Assembly: GCA_002102555.1 (NCBI GenBank)
Contig: MCFL01000028.1
Location: 248,001 to 312,000 of the forward strand
Source of the DNA: Catenaria anguillulae PL171
Taxonomy: Eukaryota > Blastocladiomycota > Blastocladiomycetes > Blastocladiales > Catenariaceae
Direction of reading: 5' to 3'
Length of the DNA: 64,000 nucleotides
Shown here: positions 11,685 to 22,402 of the stretch, one piece after another
Layout: the number at the start of each line of letters is the position of its first letter
Position numbering within the stretch: position 1 is the stretch's first letter
Program-made: the position numbers and the translations under genes
The notes under the pieces: generated by a model
Seen by the model: only the letters and a program-made list of their open reading frames with translations
Told to the model about the DNA's origin: nothing
Databases searched by the model: none

Positions 11685-12050
11685 AGTGTACATAATCGAG
11701 AGAAGATTTGTTTGATTCGTCGTTATTTATTGCTTGTGTTTGTTCATGGCCAAGTCAAGTCGGTGTTGTGGCCATTTCATACTTGCATTTGTCATCTTTG
11801 TTGACTTGATGTTGTTTCAATCCTTGCGCATGAGAAAAAAATGTAGACAAATTATGTTAGTTATGATTGTTCCACCCATTCTTATATTCATTGATCTCAA
11901 GCCATGAGCGACCCATTCAAGAGCGAACAGTACGAAGTACATTACCAGATTTACTCGCTATAATGACCAAGTTTCTGGTCATTATCAGATTTACAAACAC
12001 TTAATAGCAGCTGAAGATCATGGGCAAAAGAAGAGGAAGTCAACGAGCAA
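11685..12050. other. Convergent 3' intergenic region
   Basis: 366 bp between the SAXO stop and the oleate hydratase stop. It is AT-richer than the genes, with a T-rich stretch just after 11700 that may serve in 3'-end formation. There is a short inverted pair, TAATGACCAAG / CTGGTCATTA, around 11960-11985. No gene seen. Confidence 0.3.
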
Positions 12051-13847
12051 TCACGACATGAACGACGAAACACTCTTGAAAATGAATGCAGGTGTGTTGC
12101 TCGCCTTATAAATCGCGGGCGGCTGCTTGCCCAACTTCATAAACTCGCAAACGGCCATCATGGCAGCACGAATCGAGTACTCGACCGTGAACACGACATC
12201 GTCCTGAATCTCGGCAAACTGCGACACAAACGCCAAGTTGGTCGACAGCTTTGGCACCACGGGCGGACGGTCCTCGTGGCGGCGCGTCATGAACATGGAC
12301 GTAATGTAAGGCATCATGCATGGGATCACTTGGGTGGTTTCGTTGATCTTTGCGAAATCGGCCGGCGTCGCCCAACAGACTTGAACGGCTTTTCGAGATG
12401 GCCCATGAGCTCTTGCATCATTTCGCGGCCCGTGCAATCGCGCATGGCCTTCTTGACATAGTCGCCCTCAACGTCATTGTTGAGACCGTACGCCCAGAAC
12501 ACGTACTCGCCTTCCTTTTGCTGAATGTAGTGCGGCTGCTTGGCAACAACAAACGACATGAACCACTTGCTGTCCTTGAATGTGACCAAAGCGCCGGTGC
12601 CGGGGGCATTACCCGACCAAGCCTCATACAGGCGCAAGAACGTCGGTCGTACAAAGTGACGGTAAAGACATCCATTTGGCCTCGTCGAAGCGGCCCAAGA
12701 AGTTGTTTGGATTTCCCGCAATCGTGGGAAACTCGGTCGCGATTTGCTTCCACAGTGTAAACGTGCCCTCGGGCTCGTACTTGATGTGGCGGGCGTGTCA
12801 AGGTCACCCAACGTTGCACTCGACGTCATGGACCCGTTGGTAAAGAAGACAAGGTCGTTGGCCGGGTCGATTTCTTGCACGCGCTGAGCACCAGTTTGAA
12901 CGTCAACAAGGTTGAGAGCCTTGACGGTCATGACGTGCGGGTTGCTCCGGTCAAAGTCGAGCGTCTCAACGCGGGTGCTGGTGACAAACTTGACGCCGAG
13001 GTTGGCAAGGTGCGTCGTGAGGGGCAGGACCAACGAGTCGTATTGATTGTAAACGGTGCGATCGACACCCTCGAGGGTTTCAATGCGAGGGAACTCGTGA
13101 GCGAAGCGGTGCAGGTAGCTAATACATAGCAGTGGCGATCTGTCAGAGAAAGGATCAGATTTGAGCGTGGAAAGCGTCTCGGAAAATAAGGTGATGCGTA
13201 CCGCTTGAATTCGATAGCCGAATGCCAGGGCTGGAAAGCAAAGGTTGTCGCCCACATGTACCAAAAGGTCGTGGTAAAGAAGTGCTCGTCAAAGCACTCG
13301 TTGATCCGCTTGACCCCAACTCGGTCTCGTCGATCGCCAACATGGACAGCAGGTCCATGCGATCCTTCATGGAGAAGCCCATGGACTTGACATCGACCTT
13401 GTTGCCCTCGATATCCACCAAGCGGGCCTTGGCGCACGTCTTGATGCGCTCGTTGAAGTCGATAATCTCGTCGCGAACCGACTTGATGGGCGTCACGCCG
13501 TCCATCCTCGTCTTGCCCTGGACCAGCGCGGGCACCCAGTCAAACAAGTCGTAGGTGCACAGGTAGGAGCAGTTGAGCATGCGGCCGCCGCGAATCACGT
13601 AGCCCTTTTTGTTCTTGTCATGGCTACCATCGAGCGAGCCACCGTGGACTGCGAGTTCTTCAAAGATGGTGATGTTGGACGCGGGAACACCTGCTTGGCG
13701 AATGAGTTCGGCGGCAGACGCGAGACAGCCGATACCCGAGCCAATCATCCAGGCCTTTGTGGTGGCGGGATCACGGTCGGGGCGGGCGGCATCGTTGGAC
13801 GGGTGGACCGAGTTGGTGTAGGTGCGGAGAAGCGTGCGGCTAATCAT
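12051..13847 (-). CDS. Oleate hydratase (FAD-dependent, MCRA family)
   Basis: Hydrates the cis-9 double bond of oleic acid to 10-hydroxystearate using FAD (family knowledge). The ATG is at 13847. After a short leader the dinucleotide-binding motif AWMIGSGIGCLASAAELI appears, then GGSLDG, GYVIRGGRMLNCSY and CTYDLFDWVPAL, all typical of the family. Later pieces FTVTL, RPTFLRLYEAWSGNAPGTG, GEYVFWAYGLNND and FAEIQDDVVFTVEYS cover the rest. A GT-AG intron at 13119-13201 joins EFKR to YLHRFAHEFPRI. The frame slips near 13315 (a G run), around 12800, around 12660 and near 12375, yet conserved sequence resumes each time. This is either an error-rich consensus or a recently decayed gene; I favour error because unrelated essential genes here show the same pattern. 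Confidence 0.88.
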
Positions 13848-13955
13848 TGTGATTGATTGATTGGGGGGAAGTTGTCTGGAAGGATTGGGAAGTTGGAATG
13901 GTTTGATGGGTGAGCAGACTTATGGGGTGTGGGAATGGTGGCGGGATGAGGAGAA

Positions 13956-13963
13956 CATTTATA
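13956..13963 (-). promoter_or_regulatory. TATA-like box upstream of oleate hydratase
   Basis: On the minus strand this reads TATAAATG, about 110 bp before the start codon at 13847. Similar boxes occur before the AN1 gene and alpha-tubulin. Confidence 0.4.
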
Positions 13964-15201
13964 CTGCTGGCGCAAGGTGACTGGTTGTCAACTCGGTTGC
14001 GCACACCATACGCGACTGCGACAAACCTTGCCTGTACGGTGGCCGTACTCCCCTCGGTACCCGTCTTGTCGTCTCTTGACGTCGTCATGGGTTTGTCGGT
14101 ATGATGGCTGGGCAATTGAGTTTGACTGACGGCATGGAGGGGACAGACTGGGACTTGGCTTTATTGACATGGTAAACAGCGCCGTAAGTCGCCAACGTCG
14201 GAATGCGTGTCCATCCACGTCCGCACTTCCGTGGTGGTGCATACACATGGAGCACACACGGCTGTAGATTCACTTGCATCACGCAACCCAACAGCGAACA
14301 CCATTGAGAGAGAGGCGATGGACGCGATGGTGCGTACATTTCTGGCAGGGATGCGCCTTCATTTAAGCTCTGAATGCATGCCAATGTGCGGTTCGCCGTT
14401 ACATGCGTCTGCGTGAATTTGGTCAAAGTCCCAAGTTGACACGCCATGCCAGGAGTGGCATCACAACCGACGTCCCTGCCGGATGTTCGCACCCACCAAT
14501 ACGCGCATCCGCGCTTGATGGAATACCACGCGAAGAGGCAGCATGTCGCATGAGATCACCGGCACATACCTAGCTAGCTAGCTACGGTCATGCTGCCTCG
14601 GCCATGGCCGAGAGAGGCACTGCCGTCCCGGAACTTGGCAGCTGCTGGTTAGAGCGTGCCTGGACAAGGTTTTTGAGCGGCCAGACTTGATGCATCTCGT
14701 GGCTGGCCAATCGATCGCTTGGACACCATATCGTTTGTTTCTACCATAGTAACTACTTTTGCGTTGACAGTCAGTGCTATCCTCACTTTGCGTCAGAGTG
14801 AATCTTTCGGCCATAGTCACGCACATGCATCACATGCTTCAGGACCAAGCAAGCCAACCCAAGGAGACACGAGATCAGCTGGAAACCCCGTGACAACCAG
14901 TCACATGCATGCCATTGTGCGAATGACGTGGAAACCCGCTGGAACTGGACGCGATGTGCTTCGCGCCTGCGTTTGATCGAACGATATTTATACCCCGCGC
15001 TTCTCTCCACCTTCCTTCTCTTGATACGGGTTCTTTATCCTTATGCAAGGACGAACCCCGAGGAGTGAAGTTCCGACTGACCTGGGGAAGTGCTGGTTGC
15101 AAACTACGCCAAAATCCATTTGTACAGATTTAATTGCTGTGCAGTAATTTTTGAGACACAAGCGAGGGAAGAATACCAACTTTCGTTCCCGCTGCTGCTT
15201 T

Positions 15202-15639
15202 ATGATTCGTGATGAGGGATATATGCAACTGTTATTTCCTACAGTCGCCCAGCATGAGACAATAATGAAAGGGTTCCTCGACGAAGATGGGCGCTATGTA
15301 AATGGAAAAGGAGTAAAAACTCGAGCCAACACGTCCAGCAACACTTGCCTGCGTGCACGTAACACCCTACAAAGAGGACTGCACATGCTGGAGTCGTGCA
15401 GCTGTTGTGGTAAGAGCGACCAGACATTGCTTATTGATTCATTCCAATTCGACGGTAGGCGTGTCGGCTCTTGTCGGGTTCTTGAAGAAGTCGACGACCA
15501 ATTCGGCAATGGAATCTGGCTACGAGAGACCCTGTGCACTAGAGGCAATGACGCCGACATGCGCTCAACAGTAAATGTATCCTGCGTGGCCGACGAATCG
15601 CTGATTCTCGAACAGACTGTCAAGGCTCGATCAAGATAA
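15202..15639 (+). CDS. Possible small hypothetical ORF
   Basis: An ATG-initiated frame of 145 codons with no recognised domain. It has a CSCCGKSDQ patch and a moderately acidic second half (VLEEVDDQFGNGIWL). The antisense frame is also open over much of this stretch, which weakens the case. It may be part of the long 5' region of the sensor gene. Weakly supported. Confidence 0.15.
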   Translation: MIRDEGYMQLLFPTVAQHETIMKGFLDEDGRYVNGKGVKTRANTSSNTCLRARNTLQRGLHMLESCSCCGKSDQTLLIDSFQFDGRRVGSCRVLEEVDDQFGNGIWLRETLCTRGNDADMRSTVNVSCVADESLILEQTVKARSR

Positions 15640-15942
15640 GCATCCTCCCATCGCAGCACCTGACCAAAGGGTCAAGAGGAACCAAGCAACGTCATTGTGT
15701 AGCCGCCAAAGAGGTTGACATGCTCTGTCGCGGCGGCCGTACCGAGCGTTGCTGCGCCTCACTCTTGGCGAGCTCGTGTGGATTGTTAACGCTGCGCTCG
15801 ATAGACGGCGGCAGCAGCATGCCCTAAACCTTCAAATGCCACGGCCTCGCCTCGTCTGCCCCCTATTCTTCGTCTGGTGCCACTTTCCCCTGCTGCTTGT
15901 GCACACTCCGCCTGTCTCGCAATTCCCACCATTGCCACAAGC

Positions 15943-18900
15943 ATGCCATCCAAACGTCACTCATCGTCATCCACGTCCGCGGCAGCAGCCGCTGCAACAG
16001 CAAACAGCCCATTCTTCTTCGATTCCCAACCTCGCTCTGGGTTGGGCTCTGGTCTTGGAATGTCGTCTTCTGCATCTGCGTCGCGTCGGCATCAACCAGC
16101 TGCCCTTTGGGCAACAACAAGTGGGACTCGTCGGCTCGATTCGGCGCAGTATCCCGCCAGCGAAGGGGCAGATCCAAGTTGACGCAAACGTCATCGTCCC
16201 TCTTGTCAGAAAGCTCAAGCGACGAGAATGATGACGCACACCATTCATCGGATCCAACTTCGCGCATGCTGACGAGCGTGTGCTGGCTATTTGCAGTCCT
16301 GTGCGGCACCATTGCCATTGTGGCCTTCACGCAACTTCAGGCGGCGCCGTCACTCCACGACACGCAAAAGCATTGCGCCGGCGGCCATCCAGCTGCAACG
16401 CAATTCGATACTCAGGCCCTCTCGCTCGTGCGCCACCTTGTCGCGTTCCTATCGGCCATTGGCAACACCACAACCGAAGCATTTGCCACTACGTGCGACC
16501 CTCAACCGGACCCGCATCTTGTCGCCGCCGTCACCCTGTACCAACGAGTAACTCAGCGCACCCGTGCGCAATGGGTCCGCGACTACTCTGCCATCATGGC
16601 CCCACCTCGCACTGACATTTGGTCACTTCCGGATGTGACGCTGCGGCCGTCCAATTTGGCCGAGCTCTGGCCGTGCATTGCTCAGGTGCCAATCTCAAAC
16701 GCGAGCAAGATGGCGCCGTCACGTTTCCGTTTATCGGGTTTGATCCGTTGGGCGAGGCGTCGAGGGCCGCGCCATTGCTCAAGACCTGGCCAGCCCGACG
16801 GCCATGCCGAGCATGACGGCGCTGGTCAGGTGGCCGGCAGATCAGTCGCTCGGGTTCAACATTTATGCCCGAAACTATCGGCCCGTCACAACGCGGTCCA
16901 ATGTCAGTCGGGAGTTGGCCGTAGCAGTGCATTTCATGGTATCTTTACACATGTCTCTTTCATTTTCATCTCCCGCGATCCATTTCGAGTGTTCACTGAC
17001 AAGGAAGGGACAACCTCTACATAGGGCAAAGGCCTATTTGACTCCATGTGGACGCCAAACTCTTTCGATTACCTCGTTTCCACCGGCGCCACCGACCTGT
17101 TTCGCACGTCGCCAACGCACCTCCTCCTGACCGAGATCTCTTCAACCATTTCCGTCACCCTGGTCGACCGGCCCATTCAGCTTAACTGTTATGCGCGCCC
17201 GGTGCACGGCCTCTTTGCTTACCGATACGGCTCGCACCTGGCACTCTTCACCTCACTCGTGTTTGCGATCGGATTCGCCGCACTCGCGCTGCAGGTGCCC
17301 AAGCGGCTTGCACGCGCGCTCAGGTCCAGCGGCGATTTACAAGCCGCCAGGTCAATGATACGGTCGTTGCACGGAAGAGCACAAGCGATCCTGATGGCGA
17401 TTGAAGTGCCTGTGGCGCTGGTGGATGTGGTTGGTCGGATAGTGCCGTTGAATGAGCCTGCGAGGGCCTGGATGGGCGGCGGCGGCGGCGACTCGGGTGA
17501 GGTGTTGGTCAAGGACGTGGTGGACTTGCCGACGATGATGGCCCAGAGCATGAGATGGTTCATGAGGTCGAGGTGGAAGTTGAACACGAGGTTGCACCTG
17601 CGGCGGATTGGATTACACTTGATTCTTCCATCCATCAACACGGTGTTGCGCCAGGTTCACCCCCCCATACGCACGATCTCAATCGGCTGTTGTACTCCCG
17701 CCCATTGAACAGGTGCAAGACCAACCGCACCTGCCCTTTCGACCAGGACTTGTCCAGGTGACTGTCCGTCGGCCCGCCGACGGGTTCGAGTATCCAGCTC
17801 AAATCTCTGCCAGCGGGCCATTCACTGTCCCCTCTTCTTCCCCTGCTCCTACTCCTGCTCCTCTGCAGAAACCGTCTCGTATCTTGTCCGCCCTTGACCG
17901 CCTTTGCACCTTGCTCCCACACCGTAGCGCAACTGCCCAACAAATCAACGATACTGAACTCGCACTTGTCACCACGAGCTCCTCCGCGTCCACGTCCCGG
18001 TCGCGCCCCTCTGCGCGCTCGCGTTCTCAGCACACATGCGCCACACCACCCACGTCGCAAACGCCGCCGCTTCCCTCGCACCAACAAGTGATCCTCATCA
18101 CGGACCTGAGCGATGCAGCCACGCGTGCTTCGGACCTTGAGCACGCGCGAGCGCAACTGGGGCTCGCACACAAGGCCTGCACAGACATGTTGCTGCTGCT
18201 GTGCCACGAGCTGCGCAATCCGGCACATGTCATATCGGGGTTGCTCGCCGACACCGACACCGATCGGAATGACAACAGGAAGTTGTGCGTGTGTCTGCAC
18301 TGCTCGCGCAGTACTTGGATCAAGGCACCCTGGTGCTTGGCCAAGAGACTGACGCCAACGTACCTGGCGTGCCCGTGCGCGGATGGGCCTTGGTGGAGCT
18401 CGTGCGCACCGTGTGTCGGTACCGGAGTCCTTCCGGGTTGGCTGCCGTGCCCAAGGTCGTAGCCGATCCGCGCGTCATGCGCATGGCCCCGACGGCGGCG
18501 CGCAAGCGTGGCAGCGCATGGTGCGTGTGATGCTGGGCGTGGCCGTCGATGTGAGCGCCGGGCTGGACAGTGCCGTGTTTGAGCTACGGCCGCGTGGGGT
18601 GCTGTGTCAGGAACGGGTGACGGGTGGCGTGTCAACGTGGCGGTGCGCATACCTTTGCATCGCGAGCAACCGTGGTTCAAGATATGCTGCGCGTGGCAGA
18701 CTGGGCCGCGCAGGCTAGGCAGGTTCGTCTTGCGAGCGGTCACGACGTGTTTGGAGTGTCGCAGGTGCCGCCTGCACCGCCAGAGCCAACCACGTGGGCT
18801 GGATTGCATGTGCTTGTGCTTTGGAGGCAGGCGGTGGCGGTTGCTGGAAGGGATCCAAGGGTGAGTGTATCACTTGAGCGGGAAGTGGTCAAGGGAAAGG

Positions 18901-18953
18901 GTGACAGAGAGGTTGTGGTTGTGGCGGTGGACGTCGAGTGTCATCTTGTGTGA
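15943..18953 (+). CDS. CHASE-PAS-HisKA membrane sensor, histidine-kinase-like
   Basis: A two-component-type sensor. From the ATG at 15943 a Ser/Ala-rich leader precedes a membrane helix (CWLFAVLCGTIAIVAF), then a CHASE-like extracytoplasmic domain (RTRAQWVRDYSAIM, later FIGFDPLGEASRAA and LGFNIYARNYRPVT) and a second helix (HLALFTSLVFAIGFAALALQ). A PAS-like segment follows (VALVDVVGRIVPLNE and VTVRRPADGFEYPAQIS). The HisKA H-box is intact: LLLLCHELRNPAHVI near 18190-18235. The ATPase part is poor: I find no N-box Asn and no DxGxG, only weak echoes (VVADPRVMRM, AGLHVLVLWRQAVAVAG). No receiver domain follows. A GT-AG intron lies at 16939-17034. Frame slips occur near 16180, 16760, 17600 and in the last 700 bp, so loss of the ATPase motifs needs care. 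Confidence 0.7.
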
Positions 18954-19064
18954 TATCAATGTTAATACATCCATTGAACAATATACATTGATTGTGAAAA
19001 GCATGAGGATGGAGGATGAGACAAAAAGAGAGGAAACAAAAATGTACACACACAGTCCACAACT

Positions 19065-19931
19065 TTACTCTGAATCACGATCACCCAGCAAGCGCAAAAT
19101 GAACATGAACAGGTTGATAATGTCCAAATACAAATCCACACTGGCGGCCACATACTCTTCGGGAGACACAGTCTTGATAATGCGCCAAGTATCGAAAAGC
19201 ACCAGTCCGGTAAAGACGAGCACTCCTAGCGCGCAATAGATTGTCTCGACGACTCCACCAAACGGCAAAAAAATGCCCACAAACCCGAAAATGACGAGCG
19301 CAATCAACAGCACCGACAAGATGCTCCCAATGTTGGTCAAATCCCAGTCCGGCTTGTTGCGTGCCGCATACAGCGCCACACCCGACATGGACGCAAACAC
19401 GCCCAGCGTCAAAAAGAGCGTTTGTACGACCACAGCGGCGTCATATGTGGAGACAACGGCGCCAATGGCCCACCCTTCGCACAGGGTAAAGATGCCGAGC
19501 AGCATAAAGTTGAGTGGGACACGGTGGCGGAACCACATGAGTCCGAAAAGGAGACGAAGCTGAGCACAAGGGCAGAGATGAGGAAACCGGGGCTGGTTTG
19601 GATAAAGAGCTTGGCCGAGGGATTGAGAATGAAGATGGCAGACATGATGGTCGTTGTCAACAGTTGAAGTGAGAGGATGGCATAGACCTTGGAAATGAAG
19701 GCTGTTCTCGGTGGAGTCAGTATGCATGACACTGGCATGGAGAAGGAGAGGCGAATCATCGGCGTGCGTACCATTCCGGACGGCGATTTCGCAGTCAAAG
19801 ACGACGGGCTTGTCGGGAAGAAAGCCGGCCTCGGGGTCATAGTCGTAGGCGCCGGGCACTTGCTGGTACCGGTTGGAGTCGCCATAGGCTGGCGGCGGTG
19901 GCACCGATCCGTACGATGGGAAGGCGGACAT
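19065..19931 (-). CDS. TMBIM4/lifeguard-type Bax-inhibitor-1 family protein
   Basis: Seven-helix membrane protein of the TMBIM (Bax inhibitor-1) family; members sit in Golgi/ER membranes, modulate calcium and restrain cell death (family knowledge). The ATG at 19931 opens a Pro/Tyr-rich cytosolic leader, then FISKVYAILSLQLLTTTI, PLNFMLLGIFTLCEGWAIG, IFLPFGGVVETIYCALG and the hallmark tail VLFDTWRIIKTVSPEEYV followed by SVDLYLDIINLFMFILRLL. The tail matches lifeguard-4. A GT-AG intron lies at 19702-19771. One frame slip lies near 19545, inside the fourth helix region, with homology continuing. It faces the sensor gene tail to tail. Confidence 0.9.
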   Translation of the reverse strand: MSAFPSYGSVPPPPAYGDSNRYQQVPGAYDYDPEAGFLPDKPVVFDCEIAVRNGTHADDSPLLLHASVMHTDSTENSLHFQGLCHPLTSTVDNDHHVCHLHSQSLGQALYPNQPRFPHLCPCAQLRLLFGLMWFRHRVPLNFMLLGIFTLCEGWAIGAVVSTYDAAVVVQTLFLTLGVFASMSGVALYAARNKPDWDLTNIGSILSVLLIALVIFGFVGIFLPFGGVVETIYCALGVLVFTGLVLFDTWRIIKTVSPEEYVAASVDLYLDIINLFMFILRLLGDRDSE

Positions 19932-20263
19932 GGTGAGCAGAGGTCGGTGGTGAGCCAGCTGGGTCGGTTGAAGTGTTTGGTCTGACAACGGAAAAGGAAG
20001 CAATTGCTGAGTGTGCATGCATGAATGGTCGATAGGTGTGGATGGGAAATGATTGAGAGGTCAACGTTACATCATCTTCTGTACGAAGATGCATATGTAT
20101 GCATTGTTGAAGGTTGTCTCTGCCGATCACATCGACCATGCACAACTCCAAATTTGAACCTGCTTGAAGGTATAATATGAAAACGATGTATGATATTTAC
20201 AGGGTTAACGTTTCTTACCGACACACACCCAGCCAAACAGTACCATAGCAATGCCGCCGTTTG
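19932..20263. promoter_or_regulatory. Upstream region of the TMBIM4-like gene
   Basis: 332 bp between two minus-strand genes. It contains a near-perfect hairpin, CATCTTC-TGTAC-GAAGATG, at about 20073-20091. No gene seen. Confidence 0.3.
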
Positions 20264-20877
20264 TTACGTGTGAAGCCGAGCCCGCTTGGTTGCGCCCTGG
20301 CCGCCGTCGTCCTCATCCATATCCTCCCCCTCGCCGTCGTCCTCACTGCCATCCATCTCACCAAACGCCCTCTTTTGTGCCACCAACGTCTCCTCCCGGT
20401 GCGCATCCTCGGGCGCATCCGGATCCACACCAATGACGTGCTCATCGGGCCGCAGTCCATGCGCGGCCTTGACTGCCTTGGAAACAGACTTTGCCCAGTC
20501 AATCACCTAAACGAACACAACCCCATACAGGAAGAAAGCCCAAAACCAATGCGGATAAACCCTTGATCGTGGAATGTTTACCACACATGAAAGAAACAAA
20601 CACGAACCATAGGCTTTCCAAAAAATGACTTGCCACCAGCATCGCGCAATGCAGCCTTGGCAGAGGCATGGTCGCCATACACGATCCACGCCTGGCCGCG
20701 CAAAGCCTGTGTTTTCAAGGCAACGACATCGAGGACTTGGCCGTACGCGGAAAAGTAGGAATAGAGGGATTTGCGCAGTTCGGATTTGTTGACTTTGGTG
20801 TTGAGATTCTTGATGTAGAGAGTCGAGATGGGTAGGGAGGCGGGTGCTGTTGTTGATGACGACATGATTGCAGACAT
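20264..20877 (-). CDS. U2B''/U1A-type snRNP protein, single RRM
   Basis: RNA-recognition-motif protein of the U1A/U2B''/SNF family, which binds U1 or U2 snRNA stem-loops in the spliceosome (family knowledge). After the ATG at 20877 the RRM begins TLYIKNLNTKVNKSELRK (RNP2 LYIKNL) and runs to LDVVALKTQALRGQAWIVY (RNP1 RGQAWIVY) and SFFGKPMVIDWAKS. A GT-AG intron at 20507-20607 falls between KPM and VIDWAK. The C-terminus is short and acidic with a basic end (TKRARLHT), and there is no second RRM, so a U2B''/Msl1-type protein is more likely than a two-RRM U1A. Confidence 0.88.
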
Positions 20878-21211
20878 CGATTCGAAGTATTGGCTGATTG
20901 CCTTGACCGAGCCAGGGGGTTTGCGACAACAGTTGGGAGCTTGTGACCAGTTGCTGGCCGGACGATGATGATGAAAGGACGGAATGCTGCGCGACGGCGG
21001 CGTGTGAGGAAAGGCCTGAGGGTAGTAGTGGGCCGTGGCAATGCGTTGCAAAGTGTTACGATGGGCAGGCGTGCAGAAGTACATGGATATGGCTGACTTT
21101 GAGCCAAAAAACAGTATTTCGCATTATGACTTTACGAAGTGGCCACCCAACCCAGGATGGACGGACCGTCGATCCGACCTCCAGGCTGACTGACGAGCTC
21201 TTCCGCGTGGC

Positions 21212-21497
21212 ATGTTGCAGCTTGCTGTGGTCAGGTAAGTGGCGCAAGCCAGGGCGCACTCATCCCGACTTCGACTTCGTTGCTGACATGTGCAGAATGA
21301 ATATCCATGAACGCAAGTCTGTGCACCCACCCAAAGCATTCCCCAAGCTGCTCAACGCCACCGTCTCGAGCACCCACCCAACAGTTCCCGCCACCATCAG
21401 CCCACAACCCACACTGGCTCTGCCCACCTTTACCGAGCTTGCGCGTCTCTCGCCCTCGGAAGAATATCTGTCCTCTCGCCGCTCCATACAGACATAG
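21212..21497 (+). CDS. Small hypothetical protein
   Basis: Splicing at 21235-21295 (GTAAGT to TGTGCAG) gives a 74-residue product beginning MLQLAVVRMNIHERKS. An unspliced frame through the same DNA is also open from further upstream, and another ATG at 21091 starts MADFEPKNSISHYDF, so the true start is unclear. No domain recognised. It lies between the divergent U2B''-like gene and Spo7, 63 bp before the Spo7 start, and could be a leader exon. Confidence 0.3.
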
Positions 21498-21560
21498 TAA
21501 CTGGACCGACAGTTGAGCGTTTCCCTCTTATCAAACAAGCGTCATTTACGCCGGAATGCA

Positions 21561-22402
21561 ATGAGCTCGGTCGCTGAAGTCGCCCGCCACTCGTCGGTTG
21601 GCCGATCCATGTCAGCGTCAGGATTACCACACGGAATCGCACCCCAGTCGCATGCACCACCAACTTCATCAGCAAGGGGTTTGTTTGCATACCTCTCATC
21701 ACGCTCGCCCGTGTGATCCACGCAACTGACCGTCAAATGTCCTTGTCAGACCTGGCCATCTTTGAGGAACGGCTGCGATCCAACATCACGTACTTTAGGA
21801 AGCGCCGACGCAAGTATCGCGGTATGCTCTCTTTAACTCTTGCTTTTGCTTTGATGGGACACCTGTTCTCAACAACCTCGCGCTTTTGCGTGAATCTTGT
21901 CAGCGGGTCAGGCGGCTCTGTGCTTTGCCATGTTGGTTGGGTTTCACGGCGGCTTCTTTTCCGACACGTCAACACTTGCCGCCCGATGGACCTACTACCT
22001 CCGCCTGCTCTTCTTTGTTTCGCTCATTGCGCTGGTCGTGATCCAATTCCGAACCGATTACCAGCGAACCATGGATCAAGCCAAAATGTACCAACTGTGG
22101 TTCTTTGCTCATCATTCCTCACCTTGGCGTTGGCGCACCACTCACGCGCATGCATTTCGTACTTGCGCGGTAGGTTTGCCCCTCGTGTCAACCGTGTTCT
22201 GCACCACTTCAATCTGGCATTCAACCGACCAGGCCACCCACCAGAGCTCTCGTTTTCAAAGCGCATCCCCATTGAGCTCGTGACACAGGTGGATTTGGCT
22301 AGGCAAGAAATCCAGCGGCGGTTACAGCTCGTCAAGCAGCAGCAGCAGCAGGCAGGAGGAGGAGGGTCGGCGAGCCCTGCAGCAGCAAAGAAGAGGCGAT
22401 AG
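21561..22402 (+). CDS. SPO7: Spo7-type regulatory subunit of the nuclear-envelope/ER phosphatase
   Basis: Spo7 (CNEP1R1 in animals) is the membrane regulatory subunit that activates Nem1, which dephosphorylates lipin/Pah1 at the nuclear envelope and ER (family knowledge). Three GT-AG introns (21679-21749, 21822-21911, 22088-22173) join exons cleanly in frame. Spliced protein: a Ser-rich leader, then LAIFEERLRSNITYFRKR and the basic RRRKYR, two membrane helices (ALCFAMLVGFHGGFF and YYLRLLFFVSLIALVVI), then the fungal signature MFAPRVNRVLHHFNLAFN and a polyQ/Gly tail ending AAAKKRR. The intron phases restoring family motifs make the model convincing. No frame slip needed. Confidence 0.85.

Larger units (their letters stand above)
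13848..15942. other. Long intergenic region, no confident gene
   Basis: About 2.1 kb upstream of both oleate hydratase (-) and the sensor protein (+). It contains a CTAG tandem palindrome (CTAGCTAGCTAGCTAC, about 14571-14586), a TATTTATA box near 14985 and a modest open frame at 15202-15639 listed separately. Otherwise I see no coherent coding signal or repeat. Confidence 0.35.
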
